From assembly GCA_023229135.1 (NCBI GenBank), contig JALNZT010000056.1:1-21067 (forward strand): a stretch of DNA of 21,067 nucleotides, written 5' to 3'. This stretch comes from Bacteroidales bacterium. Lineage in GTDB: Bacteria; Bacteroidota; Bacteroidia; Bacteroidales; F082. Under the pieces are notes generated by a model that did no database searches, had not been told where the DNA came from, and saw only the letters and a list, made by a program, of their open reading frames with translations. The position numbers were made by a program, and so were the translations under genes. Shown here piece by piece: positions 6,842 through 13,485 of this stretch (positions are counted from its first letter, which is position 1; every line of letters begins with the position of its first letter).

Positions 6842-7675
6842 ATGAATTTTAATGCATATCCATTTAATAAAACGCAACTTGAAACGCGGATAGCAAGTTT
6901 AATTGCTAACAAGCCAACAGAATCCAACTGGAGCAAAGCCATGCAGCTCATTTTTAGCTGTATCGACCTTACCACCCTCGAAGCTACCGACAATGCAGAT
7001 CGCATTGCAGCATTCTGCGAAAAGGCCTTAGCTTATAAAAAAGACAATGTTTCAGTAGCTGCATTGTGTATTTATAGCCCTTTTCTGAAACAAGCCAAAG
7101 CATTGATAAGCGCATCAGGTTTGCAGCTCGCCACAGTGGCTTGCGCTTTTCCTACCGGACAAATGCCTTTAGATTTGAAGCTGAAGGAGGTTGAATTTGC
7201 GGTCGCTCAGGGCGCAGATGAGGTGGATATGGTTATTTCGCGAGGTACATTTTTGCAGGGCGATTATGATACTGTTTTTGAAGAGATTAAAGCTGTTAAA
7301 AAAGCCTGCGGAAAGGCCCATCTCAAAGTGATTCTGGAAACAGGCGAGCTCGAAACGGTTGAGAATATCAGAAAAGCCAGTGAAATTGCACTTCTGGCTG
7401 GAGCTGATTTTCTCAAAACATCAACCGGAAAAGTCTCTCCCGCTGCTACACCTCTTGCTGCTGTTGTGATGCTTGATTCTATTGCGGAATATTTCGAAAA
7501 AAGCGGGAAAAAGGTCGGTTTTAAACCGGCTGGTGGTATCGCCGATCCGGAAACAGCCTATACGTATTACCAGCTTGTTAAAGGTATTTTGGGCGAGGAT
7601 TGGCTCAACAATAAATTGTTTAGAATAGGCGCCAGCCGACTGGCCGACAAGGTTTTTGGGCTGATAAAAGCCTGA
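6842..7675 (+). CDS. deoC: Deoxyribose-phosphate aldolase
   Basis: DeoC cleaves 2-deoxyribose-5-phosphate to glyceraldehyde-3-phosphate and acetaldehyde in deoxynucleoside catabolism in the cytoplasm. The 277-residue TIM-barrel protein has the family landmarks: DLTTLEATD near residue 41, ADEVDMVIS with Asp129 (equivalent to E. coli Asp102), Schiff-base Lys192 in DFLKTSTGK, and Lys228 in VGFKPAGGI. All catalytic residues are present. The roughly 30 residues before DLTTLEATD are a longer N-terminus than in short DeoCs but usual for the E. coli-like class. It stands alone behind its own promoter; no other deo gene is adjacent. No transcription terminator is obvious after the stop. Confidence 0.95.
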   Translation: MNFNAYPFNKTQLETRIASLIANKPTESNWSKAMQLIFSCIDLTTLEATDNADRIAAFCEKALAYKKDNVSVAALCIYSPFLKQAKALISASGLQLATVACAFPTGQMPLDLKLKEVEFAVAQGADEVDMVISRGTFLQGDYDTVFEEIKAVKKACGKAHLKVILETGELETVENIRKASEIALLAGADFLKTSTGKVSPAATPLAAVVMLDSIAEYFEKSGKKVGFKPAGGIADPETAYTYYQLVKGILGEDWLNNKLFRIGASRLADKVFGLIKA

Positions 7676-7720
7676 TTTTTCAAAAGATAATTTTCAAATC
7701 GCTGTTTTATTTTCTTTGAT

Positions 7721-7740
7721 TACCTTTGTGAATGATTCAC
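7721..7740 (+). promoter_or_regulatory. -7 box and adjoining palindrome before the thioredoxin/lipoprotein pair
   Basis: TACCTTTG (7721-7728) matches TAnnTTTG. Its last base begins a palindrome, GTGAAT-G-ATTCAC (7728-7740), with six-base perfect arms around one central base, exactly where transcription should start. The position suits an operator that would block initiation. The -33 element is weak, as may be expected for a regulated promoter. The ATG at 7788 leaves a leader of about 50 bases. The regulator is unknown. Confidence 0.5.
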
Positions 7741-7787
7741 AACTGACTTTTGCCGATGTGGCTTAAATCATAAAAACGCTTTTTGCT

Positions 7788-8579
7788 ATGAAAAAACGGA
7801 TACTTCTTTTAATAATTTCTTTTACCTTGTTTTTTAGTCAGGGATTTTCACAGGCACAAGTTACTATGGCAGTTGATGTTTCTGTAAAAACATTAGACAG
7901 CCATACATACCGGCTCTATGATTTGCTTGATGAGGGAAAAATTGTTGTAATCAACTTTTTTTCAACCTCTTGCGGGCCATGCCAAACTTTTGCGCATGAT
8001 TTTCAAGTTGCCTACGAAAATTTTGGGATGAACCAGGGAGATGTGTTTTTTCTGGGCAATAATTATAACGGCACCAATTACCAGGTAGCACAATTTGCCG
8101 AAACATATGGGCTTAACCTACCGCTTTCCAGTGGTTTAGAAGGTGGTGGCAATGAGGCTTTTGAAGCTTTTGAAGTTGTTTCGTATCCTACGGTAATTGT
8201 CATAACACCTGACTATCAACTGGCTGAAAACTATATCTGGGAACCCACTTCCGAAAATATTACGAATGCGGTTGTTAATGCGGGAGGAACTTTGGTGGGC
8301 TTAACAATAAATTCAGTTTACAAGTCAAATTCCGTAATTGTTGCTCCCAATCCGGTTCAGGAAGCAGCCGGCATAAGCTTTACGTTAAAAAATCAGCAGT
8401 CATTGCGCTTACAAATCGCTGACCTTACCGGCCGCGTACTGGTTGACGAAAGCGTAAACGGCACACAAGGTGAGAATAGATTAAAGGTTGACACCAAAAA
8501 TTTGCGCAGTGGCACATATATTGTGATGATTATGAGCGAATCGAATGAATTATTCACTTCGAAGATGGTAGTCAAATAG
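7788..8579 (+). CDS. Secreted thioredoxin-fold protein with type IX sorting domain
   Basis: The 263-residue precursor has a signal peptide (MKKRILLLIISFTLFF... cleaved near residue 22-24). It then has a TlpA/thioredoxin-like domain at about 30-165, with the redox motif CGPC (Cys62, Cys65) after INFFSTS and the cis-proline in SYPT (Pro134). A C-terminal Por-secretion (type A) sorting domain covers about 182-263: APNP, LRLQIADLTGRVL, LRSGTYIV and the final KMVVK. It should therefore cross the outer membrane by the type IX system and be attached to the surface or released, an unusual place for a thiol-disulphide protein. Substrate and partner are unknown. The lipoprotein gene follows after 19 bases and is probably co-transcribed. 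The domain calls are firm; the physiological role is not. Confidence 0.88.
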   Translation: MKKRILLLIISFTLFFSQGFSQAQVTMAVDVSVKTLDSHTYRLYDLLDEGKIVVINFFSTSCGPCQTFAHDFQVAYENFGMNQGDVFFLGNNYNGTNYQVAQFAETYGLNLPLSSGLEGGGNEAFEAFEVVSYPTVIVITPDYQLAENYIWEPTSENITNAVVNAGGTLVGLTINSVYKSNSVIVAPNPVQEAAGISFTLKNQQSLRLQIADLTGRVLVDESVNGTQGENRLKVDTKNLRSGTYIVMIMSESNELFTSKMVVK

Positions 8580-8598
8580 TCAATTTAACAACTTATTT

Positions 8599-9009
8599 AT
8601 GAAACTTTCACGACTGATACTATTGTTTTTAGTTATTGCTTTGTCAGGACTGAGTTCTTGTGCACTCGATGATGAAATTGATATTCCGGGTGGCGATTCG
8701 GATAACAGAACAATGTTTTTGGGCAGTTGGAGTGTTTCTGATAACGCCTTAAAACTGAATTATGAAGTCACTATCGACCGCGATAATTCAAACTCAGCGA
8801 TGGTTGTGCTACGAAATTTTGCCGGATCGGGAAGTAGTGCTTCCGGTTTGGTTGTTGGTAAATCCATTGTTATCGAGAGTCAGCGCATTGGACAAAACTG
8901 GCAGGTTAATGGTAGCGGATCTTATAAAAGTGATAAAAGGTTGGATTTTAACTATACACTACAAATTGGCGGTTCGTCGGAAGGACGACAGGCCATTTTT
9001 ACACGTTAA
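8599..9009 (+). CDS. Small lipoprotein, likely surface-exposed
   Basis: This is a 136-residue protein of unknown family. A lipoprotein signal peptide ends in LSSC, with Cys21 as the lipidated residue. The mature N-terminus CALDDEID carries an acidic cluster close to the cysteine, which resembles the surface-export signal of Bacteroidota lipoproteins. The remainder (about 40-136) alternates hydrophobic and polar residues (FLGSWSV, LNYEVTI, LDFNYTLQI), suggesting a small beta-barrel or sandwich of the kind seen in lipocalin-like Bacteroidota lipoproteins. It lies 19 bases after the type IX-exported thioredoxin-like gene on the same strand, so the two products may meet at the cell surface. No enzymatic motif is visible. 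Confidence 0.75.
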   Translation: MKLSRLILLFLVIALSGLSSCALDDEIDIPGGDSDNRTMFLGSWSVSDNALKLNYEVTIDRDNSNSAMVVLRNFAGSGSSASGLVVGKSIVIESQRIGQNWQVNGSGSYKSDKRLDFNYTLQIGGSSEGRQAIFTR

Positions 9010-9057
9010 AATAGCACCGGTAATTTCTTCGAAAAGTTAGATAAACTTCCAAAGAGT

Positions 9058-9432
9058 TTAATTAGTAGGCGTGTCTGGTTCAACTGTTTTTAGCTGTGCC
9101 TGTTCCTGCATTATATTAGCAAGCACCTCCTCCAGAATACGCTCCATCACAGCGGGCTGCTCATTATAATAAGCCAGATTTTCATCAAAAATTACATCAG
9201 TAAGCTGATGTTTTTCAAATAGTTGGTTAAACCATAAGATTTTTACTTCATTGATGTTTTGGCCAATATTGCGTCGCTGATTGAGTGCTGCTTCCAAGAG
9301 TTGGATATCAGTAACAAGCTTAATCATCTGGGTTTCTGTCAGGAAAACAGCAGGCTTTGCTTTTGTTTTTTCAGTCTTTTGACAGGCCGTAAAAAGCAAA
9401 AGCAAAACCAAAATGAAAGGCAGAAGTCGCAT
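9058..9432 (-). CDS. DUF4296-type lipoprotein
   Basis: A 124-residue protein with a short lipoprotein signal peptide (lipobox FTAC, Cys17) and then a helical domain at about 28-110. It has the features I associate with DUF4296: MIKLVTDIQLLEAAL, later LFEKHQLTDVIFDENLAYYNEQP, and a terminal amphipathic helix. Such proteins are common in Bacteroidota and their function is unknown. Its ATG lies one base after the recQ stop on the same strand, so it is almost certainly translated from the recQ transcript. It converges with the lipoprotein gene to its left across 48 bases with no clear terminator. Confidence 0.75.
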   Translation of the reverse strand: MRLLPFILVLLLLFTACQKTEKTKAKPAVFLTETQMIKLVTDIQLLEAALNQRRNIGQNINEVKILWFNQLFEKHQLTDVIFDENLAYYNEQPAVMERILEEVLANIMQEQAQLKTVEPDTPTN

Positions 9433-9433
9433 A

Positions 9434-11638
9434 TTAGTTTCCGATTTCCGACATAAACTTTAGGCGCATCAGGCGTATTTCCTCTTCTGAGTATTCGGAT
9501 TCACCCAACTCTTCCAATGCTTTTTCAATAGAGTCTGAAACGGCTTCACCGAAATATTCATAGATGTCTTCCTGATGATATTCGTCCACATATTCGTTGA
9601 GGTAATAATTGATGTCGAGCCGTGTACCGCTGGCCACTATGCTTTCCAATTCGGTGAGCAGCTCATCCATTGCAAGATTTTTAGCATTGGCAATATCTTC
9701 GAGCGGGATTTTCCGGTCGATACTTTGAATGATATAAACCTTTAGGCCTGACTTATTTACAACAGATTTTACCACCATATCATTAGGTCTGATGATTTCG
9801 TTTTCTTCAACATATTGCTTAATAAGTTTAAGGAAAGGTGCTCCGTATTTGGCAGCTTTTCCGGCACCCACGCCAACAATTTGTTGTAACTCCTCCATAT
9901 TCACAGGATACTGAATCGCCATATCTTCCAGCGAAGGATCCTGAAAAATAACAAAGGGTGGCAGATTTTCTTTTTTAGACAAATCTTTGCGCAGGTCTTT
10001 TAACATGCTGAACAAAGTTGTGTCGGTGCCGCTACCTTTGGGGCCTGAAGCTTTTGCTGTTTCAAAATCATCATCATCCGGATTCTCATAATCATGGTCT
10101 TTAGCGAGCATGATGGTGTGCGGCTTCTTGATAAATTCCTTACCTTCTTTAGTGATTTTCAAAATACCGTAATTTTCAATGTCTTTCACAATAAGTTTCT
10201 GAATCAGTGCTTGTCGGATAACAGCACTCCAGTAGCGGAAGTCATTATCTTCGCCTGCGCCAAAAAATTCATTTTGGTCATGTCGTGCGGCCTTTATATC
10301 TCCGGTTTTTTTACCGATAAGTAATTCTGCAATATGCTTGGATTTAAACAGTTGCTTAGTGCTTACTATAGCTTCAAGCGCCAGTTTAATATCATCCTGA
10401 CCATCAAATTTTACTTTGGGGTTGAGGCAGTTATCGCAGGATCCACAGTTTTCTTTTTCGTAAGATTCGCCAAAGTAGTGCAGCAGTAGCTTATGTCTGC
10501 AAACAGAAGATTCTGCATAAGTTACGGTTTCATTAAGCAACTCGCGGGCAATTTCCTGTTCGGCCACATTCTTGCCTTTATTAAATTTCTCGAGCTTTTG
10601 AATGTCTTCGTAGTTGTAAAATGTAACACAATTGCCTTCTCCATCATCACGGCCGGCCCTACCGGTTTCCTGATAATAGCCTTCGATACTTTTTGGGATG
10701 TCGTGGTGGATTACAAAACGTATATCCGGCTTGTCTATACCCATGCCAAAGGCAATGGTAGCAACGATTACTTCAGCTTCTTCCATCAAAAATTTGTCCT
10801 GATTCATGCGCCTGGTGCTGCTGTCGAGGCCAGCATGATAGGGCAGTGCACGGATACCATTTACAACAAGCGTTTCAGCGATTTCTTCTACCTTTTTCCG
10901 ACTCAGGCAATACACAATACCTGATTTTGCTGGATTGTTTTTGATGTAGCGAATAATATCTTTGATGACGTCTTTGGTTTTCGGACGCACTTCGTAATAC
11001 AGGTTTGGCCTGTCGAACGACGATTTAAAAACCTTCGCATCAGGCACTTCCAGATTTTTCAAAATATCTTGTTGCACTTTGAGTGTGGCGGTTGCCGTAA
11101 GCGCGATTATCGGAAGTTTTGGGTTGATGGCGTCAATAATAGGGCGTAGCCTGCGATATTCCGGACGGAAATCATGACCCCATTCCGAAATACAGTGCGC
11201 CTCGTCAATAGCCACAAATGAGATATTCAGCGCTTTTAAAAAATCAACTGTCTCATCTTTTGTTAGCGATTCTGGTGCAACATAGAGCAGCTTGGTTTTC
11301 CTGCTGACCAGGTCTTCGCGTACCTGTGTCATCTCTGCTTTGGATAAAGAGGAATTCATCACATGTGCGATGCCATCTTCATTTCCAAAATTCCGGATAA
11401 TATCTACTTGATTTTTCATCAGGGCGATAAGCGGTGAAACCACAATAGCAGTTCCCTCCCTACTTAAAGCCGGCAGCTGATAGCAAAGTGACTTGCCTCC
11501 TCCTGTCGGCATCACAACAAAGGTGCTGTTGCCGTCTAAAACACTTTTTATTATAGCCTCCTGATTGCCTTTGAATTGGGTAAAACCAAATATTTTTTTT
11601 AGCAATTCGTGCAGACCATATTCATCCTTCTTGGCCAT
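9434..11638 (-). CDS. recQ: ATP-dependent DNA helicase RecQ
   Basis: A 3'-5' DNA helicase of recombination and replication-fork repair, 734 residues. Domains in order: SF2 helicase core with Walker A PTGGGKS (44-50), DEAH box (145-148) followed by CISEWGHDFRPEYRRL, and TATAT (181-185). The second core domain has VATIAFGMGIDKPDIRFVIH and motif VI QETGRAGRD (323-331). The RQC zinc site is intact with Cys380, Cys398, Cys401 and Cys404, followed by a winged helix to about 505. The HRDC domain covers about 541-612. A C-terminal acidic extension (about 620-734) is usual for Bacteroidota RecQ. All catalytic residues are present. The DUF4296 lipoprotein gene follows after one base, and kdsD is divergent on the other side. 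Confidence 0.97.
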   Translation of the reverse strand: MAKKDEYGLHELLKKIFGFTQFKGNQEAIIKSVLDGNSTFVVMPTGGGKSLCYQLPALSREGTAIVVSPLIALMKNQVDIIRNFGNEDGIAHVMNSSLSKAEMTQVREDLVSRKTKLLYVAPESLTKDETVDFLKALNISFVAIDEAHCISEWGHDFRPEYRRLRPIIDAINPKLPIIALTATATLKVQQDILKNLEVPDAKVFKSSFDRPNLYYEVRPKTKDVIKDIIRYIKNNPAKSGIVYCLSRKKVEEIAETLVVNGIRALPYHAGLDSSTRRMNQDKFLMEEAEVIVATIAFGMGIDKPDIRFVIHHDIPKSIEGYYQETGRAGRDDGEGNCVTFYNYEDIQKLEKFNKGKNVAEQEIARELLNETVTYAESSVCRHKLLLHYFGESYEKENCGSCDNCLNPKVKFDGQDDIKLALEAIVSTKQLFKSKHIAELLIGKKTGDIKAARHDQNEFFGAGEDNDFRYWSAVIRQALIQKLIVKDIENYGILKITKEGKEFIKKPHTIMLAKDHDYENPDDDDFETAKASGPKGSGTDTTLFSMLKDLRKDLSKKENLPPFVIFQDPSLEDMAIQYPVNMEELQQIVGVGAGKAAKYGAPFLKLIKQYVEENEIIRPNDMVVKSVVNKSGLKVYIIQSIDRKIPLEDIANAKNLAMDELLTELESIVASGTRLDINYYLNEYVDEYHQEDIYEYFGEAVSDSIEKALEELGESEYSEEEIRLMRLKFMSEIGN

Positions 11639-11735
11639 TTCTTTGTTTTCTGCTTCTTTAAATAATTATTTTTTTAACAGGCTTAAATATAACGAGCGCT
11701 TTGCTTAATTGTTATCGCTTTAAAAACCTGTTCTA

Positions 11736-11743
11736 CAAATATA
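11736..11743 (-). promoter_or_regulatory. -7 box of recQ promoter
   Basis: On the minus strand this reads TATATTTG, matching TAnnTTTG. It lies about 98 bases upstream of the recQ start and would serve the recQ/DUF4296 transcript. No clear -33 box. Confidence 0.45.
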
Positions 11744-12019
11744 AGGAATTTAACATGTGAATGACGAACATATTTTATAAAAATATATAATGATCTTTAG
11801 AAACAGATACTGAGTGTTTAAGCTTAAAGTCTTGATAAACAGTTGCTAAAGCTTAAAATCACAAGCTTTTCAGCTGATGAATATTTTCTTGCTCCATTCA
11901 GTGCAACGCATTGTTGTGTTGAAATCTGCGCTCAATTATAAAAATGAATGCTTTTGAATGACAATCAACACCTTAATATATGGTGTTGTTTCAACCGCGT
12001 TGGCCCTAAGATATTTCCT

Positions 12020-12027
12020 TACTTTTG
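12020..12027 (+). promoter_or_regulatory. -7 box of kdsD promoter
   Basis: TACTTTTG matches TAnnTTTG and overlaps an in-frame TTG at 12025. Transcription should therefore begin near 12034-12037, which rules out that TTG and favours the ATG at 12037 or a start further inside. The leader is almost absent. Confidence 0.5.
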
Positions 12028-12036
12028 CAGCGTTGC

Positions 12037-13059
12037 ATGATTTTGCAAGCAAAAACAAAAACCTTTAGCGTAAATGTCTTTAAATTCACTATTTTGAAAA
12101 CTCTTGATGAAATCCGGGAGATCGCTAAGCGTGTAATTTTACACGAAGAGCAAGCCATCGCACAAATGCTAACTCAAATCAATGCCGATTTTGCACTGGC
12201 TGTTCAGGCTATCTTATCTGCTGGTGGAAATGTGGTTGTTACCGGAATTGGCAAAAGTGCCATTATTGCACAAAAACTTGTCGCAACATTTAACTCAACC
12301 GGTACTACAGCTGTTTTTATGCATGCTGCAGATGCCATTCATGGTGATTTGGGTATTATTCGCGATAAGGACATCATTATTTTACTTTCTAAAAGTGGAG
12401 AAACACCCGAAATCAAGGTGCTAATACCGCTTCTCAAAGCCCGTGGTAACAAGCTTATTGCTGTTGTTGGCAACACAGCATCTTATCTTGCAAAACAGGC
12501 TGATTTTGTGCTTGACACTACTGTGAAAACAGAAGCCTGCACCAATAACCTGGCGCCAACTTCAAGCACAACTGCCCAAATGGTAATGGGCGACGCGGTG
12601 GCTGTTGCCTTGTTGGAATGTCGCGGCTTTACAGCAGCTGATTTTGCCCGCTTTCATCCGGGTGGTATTTTAGGAAAAAAACTCTATTTGCGCGTTGATG
12701 ATTTGTTTCAACGCAACGAAAAACCCGAAGTGAAGCCTGATGACGATCTGCGTACAGTGATTGTTGAAATTTCAACCAAGAGATTAGGTGCTGCAGGCGT
12801 TGTGGAAAATAAGAAACTTTTGGGAATTATTACTGACGGTGATTTGCGACGTATGCTCATGAAATCAGTTGACTTGATTGGCCTTACCGCAAAAGATATT
12901 ATGACAGAAAATCCGAAAGCAATAGATCAACAAGCCCTGGTGGTTGATGCCTTGCAACTGATGCGGCGTTTCAATATTACCCAGTTGCCTGTGCTTTGCA
13001 ATCAGGAATATGTTGGTGTTATTCACTTGCATGATATTCTCAAAGAAGGCATCCTTTGA
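12037..13059 (+). CDS. kdsD: D-arabinose 5-phosphate isomerase (KpsF/GutQ family)
   Basis: This enzyme interconverts ribulose-5-phosphate and arabinose-5-phosphate, the first committed step to Kdo for lipopolysaccharide. From ATG 12037 it has 340 residues. A SIS domain contains GIGKS (70-74), AADAIHGDLG, LSKSGET (117-123), EACTNNLAPTSSTT (about 166-179) and FHPGGILGKKL. Two CBS domains follow at about 222-278 and 285-336, ending in HDILKEGIL. The first 20 residues (MILQAKTKTFSV...) precede normal family homology, so an internal non-ATG start such as TTG 12094 is possible. An upstream TTG at 12025 is disfavoured because a promoter box overlaps it. It is divergent from recQ. Together with lptB downstream it links this region to LPS biogenesis. 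Confidence 0.93.
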   Translation: MILQAKTKTFSVNVFKFTILKTLDEIREIAKRVILHEEQAIAQMLTQINADFALAVQAILSAGGNVVVTGIGKSAIIAQKLVATFNSTGTTAVFMHAADAIHGDLGIIRDKDIIILLSKSGETPEIKVLIPLLKARGNKLIAVVGNTASYLAKQADFVLDTTVKTEACTNNLAPTSSTTAQMVMGDAVAVALLECRGFTAADFARFHPGGILGKKLYLRVDDLFQRNEKPEVKPDDDLRTVIVEISTKRLGAAGVVENKKLLGIITDGDLRRMLMKSVDLIGLTAKDIMTENPKAIDQQALVVDALQLMRRFNITQLPVLCNQEYVGVIHLHDILKEGIL

Positions 13060-13116
13060 TACTATTTTTCTGTTTGCAACGTTTTTATGGGCAAACAACT
13101 ACAATTATAATTGAAT

Positions 13117-13470
13117 ATGAGTGCAATAGAAGAATTTAACGCATACCGCGAGCGCATGAACCAGAAAATGATGGATGCGCCTAATAATAAAATCATGAAA
13201 CGCATCTTTAGCCTTGACTCACTCACCTATCAGGATGGTGCTTTAGATGCAAAAACCAAGGAAATGCTGGGGCTGGTGGCTTCTATGGTGCTTCGTTGCG
13301 ACGATTGTATCAAGTATCATTTGATAAAATGTCATGAACTGGGCGTTACGCAGGAAGAAATAATGGAGATATTCGGTGTCGCTAATCTGGTGGGAGGCAC
13401 TATCGTTATACCACACACACGCCGTGGACTGGAGTTTTGGGAAGAGCTCAGTGAAGCCCCAAAATTGTAA
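13117..13470 (+). CDS. Carboxymuconolactone decarboxylase/AhpD-like CxxC protein
   Basis: A small all-helical protein of 117 residues in the CMD/AhpD superfamily. It carries the AhpD-type redox signature: Glu49, then eleven residues, then Cys61-D-D-Cys64 and His68 (RCDDCIKYH). This pattern fits peroxidase-linked or alkylhydroperoxidase-like thiol chemistry better than lactone decarboxylation; the natural substrate is unknown. The later segment GVANLVGGTIVIPHTRRGLEFWEEL is family-typical. I chose ATG 13117 over the in-frame TTG at 13111, which adds two residues. The DUF5686 gene starts 15 bases after the stop, suggesting an operon. From memory, this protein neighbours kdsD and lptB in other Bacteroidota. 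Confidence 0.87.
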   Translation: MSAIEEFNAYRERMNQKMMDAPNNKIMKRIFSLDSLTYQDGALDAKTKEMLGLVASMVLRCDDCIKYHLIKCHELGVTQEEIMEIFGVANLVGGTIVIPHTRRGLEFWEELSEAPKL

Positions 13471-13485
13471 TCACAAAAAAATCTA

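Larger units (their letters stand above)
11639..12036. other. Divergent recQ/kdsD intergenic region
   Basis: About 400 AT-rich bases with no gene. It holds the recQ promoter box on the minus strand and the kdsD box on the plus strand, listed separately. In between are three AAGCTT hexamers at 11820-11825, 11849-11854 and 11863-11868. The first is the centre of a perfect 12-base palindrome, TTTAAGCTTAAA (11817-11828). A hairpin with a 7-base-pair stem, CAACACC/GGTGTTG (11966-11972, 11982-11988), stands just upstream of the kdsD promoter. Any regulatory role is inferred. Confidence 0.55.

Noticed and set aside
6657..6845. 62-codon plus-strand frame before deoC
   Set aside because: It overlaps the deoC promoter and start codon and has no recognisable features beyond hydrophobic low-complexity residues.
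9034..9048. Small inverted repeat AAGTT/AACTT between the convergent lipoprotein genes
   Set aside because: A five-base stem with no T-run is too weak to call a terminator.
12025..12036. TTG start for kdsD
   Set aside because: The TTG lies inside the -7 promoter box TACTTTTG, so it would not be in the transcript; ATG 12037 or a later start is better.
13060..13116. Search for a separate promoter for the CMD gene
   Set aside because: No TAnnTTTG box is present in the 57-base gap, so read-through from kdsD is more likely.
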